NCBI GenBank assembly: GCA_964619265.1
Contig: CAZUCE010000008.1
Coordinates: 1-64,000 of the forward strand
Reading direction: 5' to 3'
DNA length: 64,000 nt
From: CAZUCE01 sp964619265
GTDB lineage: Bacteria; Planctomycetota; UBA1135; GCA-002686595
In this document: positions 44,165 to 53,766 of the stretch, in pieces
How the letters are laid out: every line of letters begins with the position of its first letter
How positions within the stretch are numbered: position 1 is the first letter of the stretch
The notes under the pieces: model-generated
Database searches by the model: none
Told to the model about the DNA's origin: nothing
What the model saw: the letters and a program-made list of their open reading frames with translations, nothing else
Position numbers and translations under genes: made by a program

Positions 44165-46171
44165 CTAGTCCTTGTCGACGCTCGACTTGGTGGCTGTATA
44201 TCCCAGCTGCTCGAGGAACTCGACGGTATCTGGGTCCACTGACTGGCTGAATCCATAGGGCAGAGCTTCTGCTTCCTCGAGGTGCTCCTGAAGTGCTGCC
44301 ATCATTTGGGCAACCTGGCCCGGATGTTCTGCGGCCACATCGCGAAATTCGCCCTCCGGGGAAGCGAGGTCGTAGAGTCGCGAGAACTCCTTGCGCAATT
44401 CTCTCTTTCGCACGGTGTGGAGCGCATAGCGACCGTCGAAGACACCGACGAGATCGGCACCTGCGCCATCCCAGGATCCGGCGATGGCCGAGGCGAAGGT
44501 CTGCCCTGGGATCTGGGCGGAGGGCTGGAGCAGGTCAGCAGGACTGCTTTGCTGCGCGAGCTGCCCCCCCGATAGCCGCGCGAAGGTATCGGCCAAGTGG
44601 CGATTCGAAACGAGTTTTGTGGACCGCTCGCCGGGGGGAACTCCCGGCCCGGCCAGGATCAAGGGAATGTGGACAAGTGCGTCGTAGACGCTTCCCCCAT
44701 GGCTGATTAAGCCGTGCTCGAGAAATTCCTCGCCGTGGTCGGTTGTGAACGCGAATACGGTCTCGTCCAGAACGCCAGCGAGTTCTAGGCGATCGACCAC
44801 TTGGCCAGTCCAGTGATCGGCGGTCTGGACACAGGCTAAGTAGCGCGTCTCCAAGCGAGCAAAGATCGCTGGATCGAGGACCTCGGCCACGGGGATCTCC
44901 TCTCCGGCTTCGAGCGACCGCTTCACGCGCTGCTTAAACTCCCGGTGTAGATCCTTGAGGTTTCGAGGCATGCGCTTGTCGAGCTCATCTGGGTCCTCGG
45001 GGAGAAGGCCCTCCAGGGGCTGGTAGGGATAGTGAGTGTCGGCCGTGTGCAGGTAGAGGAAGAACTTCTCGGATTGGTTTTCTTCGATCCAATCCAGCGC
45101 CCCGGGGACGAACTCGTGAGACTTGCGGAACTGACCGTCTGCTTCGATGTAGTGGTCGAAGCCCTGCTGGAAATTGCTTCGCCGATCTATGAGCGGGTTG
45201 CCCACGAAGGCACCTGTCCGGTAACCGTTCGAGCGAACTTCCTCGGCCAGAGTTTCCAAGCGACCATCCAGGTAGGGGCTGAAGGCCCCTTCCAGACCAT
45301 GCTCGGCCGGCAGCAAGCCGGTCAGAATGGAAGCGGTAGACGGCCAGGTCCACGAAGCCGCGGAGTAGGCGTTCTCGAACAGGAGCCCTCGATCGGCGAG
45401 CGACTGGATCGCCGGAGTCTGCGCCGAGGTGGCTTGTGGAGAGGCGTAAGGCGACAGCTTGTCCCGGCGCAGGGTGTCGACCAGCATCAGCACAAGGTTC
45501 GGCCGCTCGTCTTCGCCTGAGAAGCTTCGAACCGGCCGCTCAGCCTCGAAGCGGGGTTCGCCGAAGCCGATCTGCGGCGGATCCAGCTCAGCGGGGAAGG
45601 GGATCTGGGGAAGTTCCAGAAGCTCCGTCTCGAAGTGAACGGCGTCGCCAGGTTCGACCTGGAATGGGTCGCCGTTTTCGTCGAGCACGGCGACCCAGCG
45701 ATTCACTTCGCGGTCGACATGGGTACCGACCAGCCGTTCGTGGCTCCACACCTCCTGCCCTTCGATGGAAATGCTGAAGCGCACGTGGGCGCGTTTGACC
45801 GGCGGAGGCTTGCCGTTCAGGCCGGCCGAAACCTGTAGACGCAACGGGCCCTCTACGCTGGGCGCGAGGATTCCGACGGCGGCTGGCGGGGGCATGACCC
45901 AACCCAGCAAACCGACGCTGCGACCCGGAGCCGAGGTGGGGCTACGCAGGGGACGCCGCTGAATGGGAGAGTCCGGATCCTGCGCGAGCACGCGCCAGCG
46001 TTCGGTGCCGCTAAAGACGTCGTCGACCACGGGCCAATAGGTCTGTTCAGCAGCTACCTGGGCGGATTCAGGTGCCGTCGACCCATCGGATTCAGACCCT
46101 GTGCCCGCTTCCTCGCGCTGACAGGCGCTCAAAAGGAACAAACAGGCGAGCGAAACTGAAATTCGAAGCAT
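44165..46171 (-). CDS. Sulfatase-like lipoprotein with Thr at the catalytic position
   Basis: The 668-residue product has a lipoprotein signal peptide with lipobox LLSAC (Cys17), so it is anchored to a membrane. An acidic linker and a beta-rich N-terminal region precede the alkaline-phosphatase-superfamily domain from about residue 225: VLMLVDTLRRD, HTADTHYPY, TTDHGEEF. The sulfatase signature reads TWPSTASILTG: Pro277 is kept, but the formylglycine Cys/Ser is Thr275 and the Arg is lost. It is therefore probably not a classical aryl-sulfatase; a Thr-nucleophile phosphotransferase/hydrolase or non-hydrolytic role is possible. The GC-rich promoter lies in 46172-46482. Confidence 0.9.
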   Translation of the reverse strand: MLRISVSLACLFLLSACQREEAGTGSESDGSTAPESAQVAAEQTYWPVVDDVFSGTERWRVLAQDPDSPIQRRPLRSPTSAPGRSVGLLGWVMPPPAAVGILAPSVEGPLRLQVSAGLNGKPPPVKRAHVRFSISIEGQEVWSHERLVGTHVDREVNRWVAVLDENGDPFQVEPGDAVHFETELLELPQIPFPAELDPPQIGFGEPRFEAERPVRSFSGEDERPNLVLMLVDTLRRDKLSPYASPQATSAQTPAIQSLADRGLLFENAYSAASWTWPSTASILTGLLPAEHGLEGAFSPYLDGRLETLAEEVRSNGYRTGAFVGNPLIDRRSNFQQGFDHYIEADGQFRKSHEFVPGALDWIEENQSEKFFLYLHTADTHYPYQPLEGLLPEDPDELDKRMPRNLKDLHREFKQRVKRSLEAGEEIPVAEVLDPAIFARLETRYLACVQTADHWTGQVVDRLELAGVLDETVFAFTTDHGEEFLEHGLISHGGSVYDALVHIPLILAGPGVPPGERSTKLVSNRHLADTFARLSGGQLAQQSSPADLLQPSAQIPGQTFASAIAGSWDGAGADLVGVFDGRYALHTVRKRELRKEFSRLYDLASPEGEFRDVAAEHPGQVAQMMAALQEHLEEAEALPYGFSQSVDPDTVEFLEQLGYTATKSSVDKD

Positions 46172-46482
46172 GGAGGGGGCTTAACGACTGTTGGGGCCAA
46201 CCCTTCCAGTATAGGTCCGGTCCTGGGCCTTGGCACTCAGGCGGACCGAAGCGCTCCCCGTGCTTCTAGGCCCGCTCGAACCGCGGCCGGGGCTTTTCGT
46301 GAATCGCGGGCGAGCAGGGCGTTGAGCCGCAAGCTCCGCTGTCCACCGGCCAAGACCCTTGTTCCGCAAGAGCCTCGTGCAAGAGCCCGAAAATCGTGCG
46401 CTTCCCCCGGGGTTTGCGGCTTCGCGCGCTGGTCGGGCAACGCGGGGCCACCTGGAGGAGTCCCTTTCGAACTCCGGGACCC
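46172..46482. other. 311-bp intergenic region, no convincing gene
   Basis: Lies between the minus-strand pseudopilin stop and the sulfatase-like lipoprotein start. Short Arg/Ala-rich frames exist but lack protein character. It should hold the promoter of the lipoprotein gene. Confidence 0.5.
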
Positions 46483-46995
46483 CTAGGGGTTTTCGACGGT
46501 CAGCTGGCCGAGCTGCCCGTCGTAGAGCAGGTAGGGTTCGGTGGCGAAGTCGAGATTTGAATCGCCATCGGTGTCGTAGAAGTACAGGTAAAAACGACTG
46601 GAGATGGGAAACGGGCTGGCGGTGAAGGGTCTCCAGCCGTTCGGTTCCACGTTGACCGGGTGGTCGAGTAGCGCGTCGAACAGGGTCGCCTCGGAGCTCG
46701 TTAGATCGCCGAGGTGGTCCGGTGCGGCGTCTCCGTTGGCGTCCGGGGGCAAACCCGCGGTATGGCCCAATTCGTAGGCCAGTTTGAGATTCGAGAGGCC
46801 CGAACGCAGCCGCCCCTCCAGCTCCAAGACCTTGGCGCGAGTTGCGTCTGTCTGGAAGTCCAGGAAGCGCGGAAGCGCAATCGCGCTGATGACACCCAGC
46901 ACGGCGATGACGATGGCCAGTTCGACCAAGGTGAATCCTTGGCGGTTGGAACGGGGGGTGTTCAAGGGCACAGCAGACTTGGTTCCAGGGGCCAA
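46483..46995 (-). CDS. Type II secretion/type IV pseudopilin
   Basis: The 170-residue product has the class III prepilin signal. The leader ends at Gly20, then Phe21 and Glu25 in FTLVELAIVIAVLGVI, the N-methylation/assembly helix cleaved by prepilin peptidase. The C-terminal part (about 60-170) is a small alpha/beta globular domain with an Asp-rich YDTDGDSNLDF stretch that could bind calcium, as in major pseudopilin GspG. The start is TTG at 46995 or GTG at 46971. No other secretion genes are adjacent, so it probably serves a system encoded elsewhere. Confidence 0.88.
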   Translation of the reverse strand: MAPGTKSAVPLNTPRSNRQGFTLVELAIVIAVLGVISAIALPRFLDFQTDATRAKVLELEGRLRSGLSNLKLAYELGHTAGLPPDANGDAAPDHLGDLTSSEATLFDALLDHPVNVEPNGWRPFTASPFPISSRFYLYFYDTDGDSNLDFATEPYLLYDGQLGQLTVENP

Positions 46996-47085
46996 AAAGT
47001 TGTCCCCGTCCCGGAGGTCGGCTGTTCATGGCGGGCAAGCGAAGAGATTCGCCCAAATCCGCTGCGGGCAGGACCGGGTGGCTCC

Positions 47086-49488
47086 TCAGGCCAGGTCGAT
47101 CCCTGGCGCGGCGCCATAGCTGTCGGGCGAGACGAGCGTGCGCTTCCAGAATTCGAGGGCGCGCTGCTTGGCGGTGTGGAGCAGGGTGCCCTCGGGGTAA
47201 ATCCCGCCGGTATCCGGCTCGCCAGCTGGGCGGCCGGTGAAGATTTCGAGTGCCTGGTGTACAGACTCGACGGCCCACACGTGGAAGCGGCCCTCGGCGC
47301 AGGCCTCTACGACGTCCTGGCGCAGCATCAGGTCGCCGGCATTCGAGTGGGGAATGATCACTCCACCAGCCCCGGTGAATCCCAGCGAAATGCAAGCGTC
47401 GAAGAAGCCTTCGATCTTCTCGTTGACCCCACCGATGGCTTGGATGCGCCCGTGCTGATCGATTGCGCCGGTCATCGCGACGTCCTGCCGCAAGGGGATC
47501 CCCGTGAGAGCCGAGAGCAAGCAGCAGATCTCGGCGCCCGATGCGGAGTCGCCATCGATACCGCCGTAGCTTTGTTCGAAAGCCAAACTGGCGCTGAATG
47601 CAAGCGGGTGGTCCGTACGCAAGAGGTGCCTCAACAGCCCGCCCAGGATGTGGAATCCTTTGGTGTGGATCTGACCCGAGAGCGAGGCGCTGCCTTCGAT
47701 GTCGATGATGCCTCCCCGTCCGGGAGCAATCGTCGCGGTAATGCGTGCGGGGAAGCCGTACGACAGCATTCCGGCCTTGATCACGGCCAGACCATTGACC
47801 TGGCCGACCACCGGCTTGGTGGTTTCGATCACGATCGTGCGATTCGCAATCATCGACTGGAAGCGGCGCGAGGGTAAGTCGGCGCGGCTCTTCGTGCGCC
47901 GGACAGTTTCGTGAATGTCCTCAGCCTTCACGGTCTCCTTCGAGCCGCGCTTGGCCGCCAGGTACGCGGCCTCGCGGGCGATATCGGCGATGCGTGCAAA
48001 GCGAGCGGTGAGTTTTCCAGCTCGTGCCGCGACGCGCGCACCGTGTTCAGCCAGCGCCGCGACAGCTGTGCGGTCGAAGTGGGGGAGTTGTTCTTCTTCG
48101 ACCAAGCGAGCTAGAACGCCCGCGTAGTGTTCGAGTCCTTGTCCGTCGCGTTGCAGTTCGTGCTCGAAGTCGGCCAGGACCTTGAACAGGTGTCCGAAGT
48201 CGGGATCGCCGGAGTCGAGCGCGTAATAGACACCTGCATCACCAACCAAGATGACGCGCAGGGACACCGGAATCGGTTGGGGCTTGACCGTGCTGCGGGC
48301 GAACGGCGACGAGCGCTCCTCCGGAACGATTTCGAGCTGTCCGGTGCGCAGACTGCGCACCAAGACTCGCCAGGCGTTTGGCTGGGTGAGCACGTCGCGG
48401 GCTTCCAAAACCAGGTAGCCGCCGTTGGCGCGCAGCACAGATCCGGCTCGCACATGACGGAAGTCGCTGGGTGTTGGGCCCTGTTCGGACCAGCCCGGCT
48501 CGACCGTTCCGAGCAAGTTCGAAAGCGTTGGAGCGGTCTCGACCACAATCGGGCAGCTCACGGATTCCTCGCGCTCGAGCAAAACGTTGACGTCGTACAG
48601 CTGGGTCGGGTCGCCGCCGCGCGCCGGAGAGCCGAGGTGTTCGATCACGTCGTCCACCAGTTCGTTCAGGAACTTGGCTACGTCCTCTCCGCCGAATTCT
48701 TCGACGATGCGATCCACGTGACCACCGAGGTGATCGCGCGCGGTTTCGGCGATGGCATCGCCTACCTTTTGAGCGTTTTCGGCGCGGATCTTCTGCACCG
48801 CTCGAGTGACTTGCTTGAGGCGTTCGCTGAACGAATCGGCCGACTTGCTCCAACGCTCAAAGTCCTCGTCGGTCACCGTGCCAGCAGCGCGTAGTTGATT
48901 CAGCTCTTCGCCGCCCATCGGGCGGCCCTCGTGCAGCGGTGCGAGCGAGGTTTGCATCGCGTTGCCGACCTTCTGGTGAACCATGGTCAGGCCCGCCGCC
49001 TTTAGTTCTTCCTCGAACGGTGCGGTCAGTGCCTCGAGCTGCTGGCGCGTCTCGCTTTCAATCTCCGTCCGACGCTTGTTGACGGACTCGCCGGTCAAGT
49101 GCTCGGCCAGCTCGGAGCGAACAAACTCAGCCATCCCGCGCACCAGTTTGCGCAAGCGCCGGCCCTGACCGGGGGGCAAGGTCAAGAGGCGCGGCCGGTC
49201 GGGCGCCGCGAAGTCGTGGACGTAGACGTGCTCCTCGCGCAGGCGACAAGCAGGTTTCAGTTCATCCAGCAGTCTGCGCACCAGGCTCATTCGCCCGGTG
49301 CCGGTCAGCCCGCGCACATAGACGTTCTGGCCGGGAGCACTCGACTCGATCCCGAAGCGCAGGGCCTCGACGGCGGATTCCTGCCCGGCGACGCCCGTCG
49401 CGGGTTTGACTTCGGCCGTGGTTTCGAACGGGAGGGACTCCGGCGCGCAGCGCCAGCGAAGGTCGGGGACTTGAAGCGACTCGATCAT
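47086..49488 (-). CDS. Lon-like ATP-dependent protease (AAA_32 + S16 Lon proteolytic domain)
   Basis: The 800-residue protein has an N-terminal ATPase of the AAA_32 type with a Walker-A-like GLTGTGRMS (60-68), where the usual Lys is Arg as is common in this family. A long coiled-coil/helical middle (about 130-270) and a second ATPase part (about 300-560) follow. The C-terminal Lon peptidase domain has catalytic Ser648 (GDSASGAE) and Lys691 (GGVNEKIEGF). Their 43-residue spacing equals that of classical Lon. It degrades unfolded or regulatory proteins in the cytosol. Start ATG at 49488; divergent from the peroxiredoxin gene, about 94 bp apart. Confidence 0.93.
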   Translation of the reverse strand: MIESLQVPDLRWRCAPESLPFETTAEVKPATGVAGQESAVEALRFGIESSAPGQNVYVRGLTGTGRMSLVRRLLDELKPACRLREEHVYVHDFAAPDRPRLLTLPPGQGRRLRKLVRGMAEFVRSELAEHLTGESVNKRRTEIESETRQQLEALTAPFEEELKAAGLTMVHQKVGNAMQTSLAPLHEGRPMGGEELNQLRAAGTVTDEDFERWSKSADSFSERLKQVTRAVQKIRAENAQKVGDAIAETARDHLGGHVDRIVEEFGGEDVAKFLNELVDDVIEHLGSPARGGDPTQLYDVNVLLEREESVSCPIVVETAPTLSNLLGTVEPGWSEQGPTPSDFRHVRAGSVLRANGGYLVLEARDVLTQPNAWRVLVRSLRTGQLEIVPEERSSPFARSTVKPQPIPVSLRVILVGDAGVYYALDSGDPDFGHLFKVLADFEHELQRDGQGLEHYAGVLARLVEEEQLPHFDRTAVAALAEHGARVAARAGKLTARFARIADIAREAAYLAAKRGSKETVKAEDIHETVRRTKSRADLPSRRFQSMIANRTIVIETTKPVVGQVNGLAVIKAGMLSYGFPARITATIAPGRGGIIDIEGSASLSGQIHTKGFHILGGLLRHLLRTDHPLAFSASLAFEQSYGGIDGDSASGAEICCLLSALTGIPLRQDVAMTGAIDQHGRIQAIGGVNEKIEGFFDACISLGFTGAGGVIIPHSNAGDLMLRQDVVEACAEGRFHVWAVESVHQALEIFTGRPAGEPDTGGIYPEGTLLHTAKQRALEFWKRTLVSPDSYGAAPGIDLA

Positions 49489-49581
49489 GGTCGCAGAGAA
49501 TAGGCTCTAGGCGCGGGCCTTGCAGCCCGATGTTCCGCCTCCTTCCTAACCGGCCTCTGTGGCCCTTTCTACTCGGTTCTC

Positions 49582-50217
49582 ATGGCCCTTCAACTCGGCG
49601 ACACCGCCCCCGACTTCACCGCAGAAACCACCGAGGGTTCCCTCAGTCTCCATGAGTGGCTCGGCAGCAGTTGGGGCGTGCTCTTCTCCCACCCCAAAGA
49701 CTTCACGCCGGTATGCACCACCGAGCTTGGTCGCGTGGCCGCGCTGAAGCCTGAATTCGATCGCCGCGGCGTCAAGGTTCTGGGCCTCTCGGTCGACCCT
49801 CTGGCCGATCACAAGGCCTGGACCAGCGATATCGGGTCGAGCCAAGGCACCGACTTGAACTTCCCGCTGATCGCGGATCCAGACCGAACGATCGCGGACG
49901 CCTACGGGATGATCCATCCCAAGGCGCTCGATACCCTGACCGTGCGTTCGGTGTTCGTGATCAATCCGGAGAAGAAGATCCAGCTGATCCTCACTTACCC
50001 GGCCAGTGCCGGACGCAACTTCGACGAGCTCTTGCGCGTGATCGACTCGTTGCAGCTCACCGCAAACCACCAGGTCGCGACCCCGGTGGATTGGCGCGAG
50101 GGCCAAGACGTGATCATCAGCCCGGCGGTGTCGGACGAGGACGCAAAGAAGAAGTACCCGAGCGGGTGGAAGCAGGTGCTGCCGTACTTGCGCGTGGTGC
50201 CCCAGCCCAAGTCCTGA
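49582..50217 (+). CDS. 1-Cys peroxiredoxin (Prx6 type)
   Basis: The 211-residue cytoplasmic enzyme reduces hydroperoxides. The peroxidatic Cys45 is in DFTPVCTTE, with catalytic Thr42 and the conserved Arg in the TVRSVFVINP block. The extended C terminus (WREGQDVIISPAVSDEDAKKKYPSGW) is the signature of Prx6-type 1-Cys peroxiredoxins, and no resolving Cys is visible. Start ATG at 49582. The gene is divergent from the Lon-like protease gene, a plausible shared stress-response control region. Confidence 0.96.
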   Translation: MALQLGDTAPDFTAETTEGSLSLHEWLGSSWGVLFSHPKDFTPVCTTELGRVAALKPEFDRRGVKVLGLSVDPLADHKAWTSDIGSSQGTDLNFPLIADPDRTIADAYGMIHPKALDTLTVRSVFVINPEKKIQLILTYPASAGRNFDELLRVIDSLQLTANHQVATPVDWREGQDVIISPAVSDEDAKKKYPSGWKQVLPYLRVVPQPKS

Positions 50218-50371
50218 GGACCCGGCGGCCGTGGGGAGCTCCGGCCGGTGCCCCGAGTGAAGCGAGCCAAGTCACGGAGCTTTCTGCGATCTCTTTGTGG
50301 CAGGGCTAGCTGGCTTTCGTCCGCGGAGCGAACCCGCGAGAAGAGCGCCTCGGGGCTTCTGGGGCTCCTTT

Positions 50372-50430
50372 GGGGCGCAGGGCGAAAAAGTCCCGGAAAG
50401 TCCGAAGGGGTTGGCGCCCCCCGTTTTTTT
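50372..50430 (+). terminator. Intrinsic terminator candidate after the peroxiredoxin gene
   Basis: GGGGCGC (50372-50378) pairs with GCGCCCC (50414-50420), or GGGG (50407-50410) with CCCC (50417-50420). Directly after, CCGTTTTTTT gives a seven-T run (50424-50430). The T-run is strong; the stem choice is uncertain. Confidence 0.6.
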
Positions 50431-50608
50431 GCGATCTGGGATGGGGGCCCGCGGAAATTTGAAACCCCGGACCTCCGGCGATCCGATCTCCCTTTTGATG
50501 AGGCAGGTGATTGGGGGGCTGGGCCTCTTATCAACTCCGAAAGTTGCCCGGCGCTGATTCCCTTGAGCGCTTCCCTCCCCCAAGTTTTCCTGTCCTGCCC
50601 GATGAAGT

Positions 50609-50640
50609 CCCCAGGCTGCGCAAGCAGCCTGGGGGCCTCT
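50609..50640 (+). terminator. GCAA-tetraloop hairpin just upstream of the kinase gene
   Basis: CCCCAGGCTGC (50609-50619) pairs perfectly with GCAGCCTGGGG (50624-50634), with a GCAA loop (GNRA-type). It is followed by GGCCTCTTTGAT. It lies 34 bases before the kinase start, so it could be a leader attenuator or a second terminator for upstream transcripts. Confidence 0.55.
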
Positions 50641-50667
50641 TTGATCCGATGAAATTGGTTCTTTCCC

Positions 50668-53600
50668 GTGTCTGAGTCCAATCGAGCAGCATTCGGGCGA
50701 TCGAGTTCCGCCCAACCGGGTCCCGGCGCATCCGGGGTGAAGTCGCCGAGTACCGAGACGATCGATCGCGAGCGCCATTCGCGCATCGCTCGTTGGTTCG
50801 AAGAGTTGTTTGAGCTCGAGGGCCCGCTGCGGAGCGAGCGACTCGAGCAGATGCGCAAAGAGGATCGTGTCGGCGTGCGCATGCTGCAAGAGCTGCTGGC
50901 CCTCGACGCGGAGGGCAGCTCGCCTCTGGATCAGCCGCACTCAGAGGAGCCTCTGAAGATGCCGGACCGCATCGGCGAATTCCGAATTTTGGAGGAGCTG
51001 GGCTCAGGCGGGATGGCTGTGGTTTGGCTTGCCGAACAGGACACGCCCAAGCGCCAGGTTGCGTTGAAGGTTTTGCGTCATGCCCAGTGGAGTGCCAACG
51101 GGTTAGCACGTTTCGAGCGGGAAGCCGCTGCCCTGGGTCGGCTGAATCACCCGGGAATCGCGCAGGTGCATGGAGGTGGCACGCAACGCCAGGGGTCGGA
51201 CTGCTTTGCCTTTCTGGCCATGGAGCTCGTCGAAGGTCAGCGCTTTTCTGAATGGGCCTCGAAGGCCCGATTGGAGGAACGTCTGAATCTGCTCGCGCGG
51301 GTGAGCGACGCGGTGCACTACGCGCACGGCCAGGGCGTGATTCACCGCGACCTGAAGCCCTCGAACGTCATGGTCTCTTCGGGTGGGGATCCCAAAATTC
51401 TGGACTTTGGAGTCGCCCGGCTGCGCCCTACGGAAGGGGACGAGCCCGGCGACACCATGACGCGCCAGGGAGAGGTCGTTGGGACCCTGCAGTACATGGC
51501 CCCCGAGCAAGCACGCGCGGCGGGCGAGGAAATCGACGAACGGGCCGACGTCTATTCGCTTGGCGTCTTGGCCTACGAGGTGCTCGGAGGCCGCTTGCCC
51601 TACGAAGTCTCGGACCTTCCGGTTCACCTTGCGGCCGAGCGCATCGAAACCCAGGATCCGCTGCGGCTCGGACGCGTAGACAAGACTCTGGCTGGGGACC
51701 TCGAAACGATCGTCGAAAAAGCGCTCGAGAAGGATCCGGCGCGTCGCTACGCCTCGGCTCGCGCCTTCGGAGACGACCTTCGCCGGACCCTAGCCCATGT
51801 CCCGATCGAAGCTCGGCGCGCTTCGGCCTGGTATCGCACGCGCAAGTTTGTCACGCGCAATCGGCTGACCGTGGCTTTTGGGTCCGCGGTCTTCTTGATG
51901 CTCCTGCTGGCCGCCGCGGGCATGACCTGGAAAGCTCGCGAAGCGGAGGCGTTCGCACGCCTTTCGAATCAACGGCTCGACCGAGCTCTCGAAGTTACGC
52001 GCCTGTGGACCGAGATGTTCGACTCCATCGATCCCGAATTGGAAGGACCTGATGCGCGCGTGGCCGACATGATGGTGCGCGCCGAGCAGGGCCTATCCGC
52101 CTCTGACCGATCGCCCCTGGTCCACGCGGCCCTCCACCATTCACTCGGGCAGGCCTGGTCGAGGCTCGGAAAGAGCGAAGTCGCCCTGCGCCACCTGCGA
52201 CGGGCGGTCGAGCTGAATCGCGAAGGAGGTGCCGAGAGTTGGGAGCTGGCCCAAAGCCTGGGCACACTGGGCTCGCATCTTTTTGAGGAGGGTGGCGCGC
52301 CGCCCTTTGAGATTCGCGGCTTTTTGGAGGGAGCCGTGGAAGCGGCTACGGAGGCTCGGGGGCCAGACGATCCCACGACGATCAGCTACGCGGTTCGTTT
52401 GGCCTACTTCGAATGGGAGTTTGGCGAGCGAGAAGGGGTGCTCGATAGGCTGCGAGAGCTGGTTGGATCCTTCGATGGACGATCGGATGCTGAGGCCTTG
52501 CGAGGAAGCCAGGCGCGGCAAATGCTGGCCGCAGCTCTGACCTCGGCCGGCGAGTACGAAGAGGCCGGACGCTGGATTCGGGAAGCGGTGGAAGCAACCA
52601 GTGCGAGTCACGGAGAGCAGCACGTTCGCACCGCTTTGGAGCGCAACGTTTACTCAGACCTCTTGCGCGAGCAGGGACGCTTCGACGAAGCTCTGGAGCA
52701 AGCCGGACTCGCCCTCGAAATCTATGAGAACGCTGAGCTGTTTGACGGTCCTCGGGTTGGAGCGACGCTGATCCAGGCGGCCGGAGCTTGTCTGGAGAAG
52801 GGTGACTACGAGGCGGGGCTGACGTATTTGGCCCGGGCTGAGGAGTTGGTTGGAACGCCTGAAGAGCGACCGAGTCCTAGCAGCATCAAAGTCGGACTGC
52901 TGCTTTGCAACGCGTACTTCGGACTCGGAGACGTAGAGCGTGCGGGTCCGGTCGCCGAAGCCCTCGGAGAGGTGGGCACCGCCGAAAACGGGGCCACGCT
53001 CGAGATGCGGGCCAAGATCTTGGACTCCCTGGGGATCTTAGCCAGCTGGCGAGGCGACCTCAGCGGGGCCTATGACTACCAGCGCAAAGCCAACCAGCTA
53101 CGCGACAGCGATCCGGGGACGACGATTCCGGACCTGGCGGGAGCTCTGTTCAATGAAGGGACTCTCCTGCGCCGGCTAGGCCGGCATGAGGAAGCCCTGG
53201 TGCCGCTTCGCCGTGCGCTCGAGCTCGAGAACGAAGTGCGTGGAACCGCGCATCCTTATTCGGCGCAAAACAGCTTCGAGCTAGGCGCGACTCTCTGGCT
53301 TCTCAAGCGTCACGACGAAGCTGCGGAGCTGTTGGAGGTTTCTCGCGCGGGCTATAGCGCCTCCTTGGGTGAGGAATCTACAGAATTCGCGACCGTTTTG
53401 GTGATGCAGGGGGTCGTCGAGGTTGAGCGGGGCAACTCGGAACGGGCGATCGAGATCCTTGAACACCGGCGGTCGCTTCCGATCGATGAGCTGAACCTGT
53501 GTCAGTTGGAAGCCTGGATCGGGCGTGCCGAAGTCGATCTGGGCCTACCGGAGCAGGCTTGGGCGCGAGTGGAGCCGAAAATGGAGTGGCTGCGAAGCCA

Positions 53601-53739
53601 AGGTGATTGGAGGAAAGGCCAGCTGCTCGCCGAGAACCTTTGCCGCACCGCAAGTCTTGCGCTGCGCGATATGGGCCGCCTCGAGGAAGGGCAAGCGATC
53701 GCGGCGGAACTCGAAATTGAGCTGCCGCCAGGTCCGTGA
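50668..53739 (+). CDS. Membrane-anchored Ser/Thr protein kinase with TPR extracytoplasmic domain
   Basis: The 1023-residue product starts at a GTG. After a short N-terminal helix pair, a Pkn-type kinase domain (about 100-375) has GSGGMAVVWLA (glycine loop about 112-122), Lys134 (VALKVL), HRDLKPSN with catalytic Asp228, DFGVARL (about 249) and APEQAR. One transmembrane helix (about 400-422) is followed by a long tetratricopeptide domain (about 440-1010). It phosphorylates Ser/Thr in the cytosol in response to TPR ligands or partners. It is convergent with a Sig70_X6 ECF sigma gene, the classic planctomycete/acidobacterial partner class, 27 bp away. Confidence 0.95.
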   Translation: MSESNRAAFGRSSSAQPGPGASGVKSPSTETIDRERHSRIARWFEELFELEGPLRSERLEQMRKEDRVGVRMLQELLALDAEGSSPLDQPHSEEPLKMPDRIGEFRILEELGSGGMAVVWLAEQDTPKRQVALKVLRHAQWSANGLARFEREAAALGRLNHPGIAQVHGGGTQRQGSDCFAFLAMELVEGQRFSEWASKARLEERLNLLARVSDAVHYAHGQGVIHRDLKPSNVMVSSGGDPKILDFGVARLRPTEGDEPGDTMTRQGEVVGTLQYMAPEQARAAGEEIDERADVYSLGVLAYEVLGGRLPYEVSDLPVHLAAERIETQDPLRLGRVDKTLAGDLETIVEKALEKDPARRYASARAFGDDLRRTLAHVPIEARRASAWYRTRKFVTRNRLTVAFGSAVFLMLLLAAAGMTWKAREAEAFARLSNQRLDRALEVTRLWTEMFDSIDPELEGPDARVADMMVRAEQGLSASDRSPLVHAALHHSLGQAWSRLGKSEVALRHLRRAVELNREGGAESWELAQSLGTLGSHLFEEGGAPPFEIRGFLEGAVEAATEARGPDDPTTISYAVRLAYFEWEFGEREGVLDRLRELVGSFDGRSDAEALRGSQARQMLAAALTSAGEYEEAGRWIREAVEATSASHGEQHVRTALERNVYSDLLREQGRFDEALEQAGLALEIYENAELFDGPRVGATLIQAAGACLEKGDYEAGLTYLARAEELVGTPEERPSPSSIKVGLLLCNAYFGLGDVERAGPVAEALGEVGTAENGATLEMRAKILDSLGILASWRGDLSGAYDYQRKANQLRDSDPGTTIPDLAGALFNEGTLLRRLGRHEEALVPLRRALELENEVRGTAHPYSAQNSFELGATLWLLKRHDEAAELLEVSRAGYSASLGEESTEFATVLVMQGVVEVERGNSERAIEILEHRRSLPIDELNLCQLEAWIGRAEVDLGLPEQAWARVEPKMEWLRSQGDWRKGQLLAENLCRTASLALRDMGRLEEGQAIAAELEIELPPGP

Positions 53740-53766
53740 GGTCGCAGGCCCGGCCGAGTGGTTGGG

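Larger units (their letters stand above)
50218..50667. other. 450-bp intergenic region with two terminator-like hairpins
   Basis: No gene is supported. Besides the two hairpins listed separately, the region is rich in G/C runs and should hold the promoter for the kinase gene. No conserved riboswitch motif was recognised. Confidence 0.6.

Noticed and set aside
46181..47395. 404-codon minus-strand frame over the pseudopilin
   Set aside because: Overlaps the pseudopilin and the end of the Lon-like gene in another frame; Arg/His/Pro-rich shadow.
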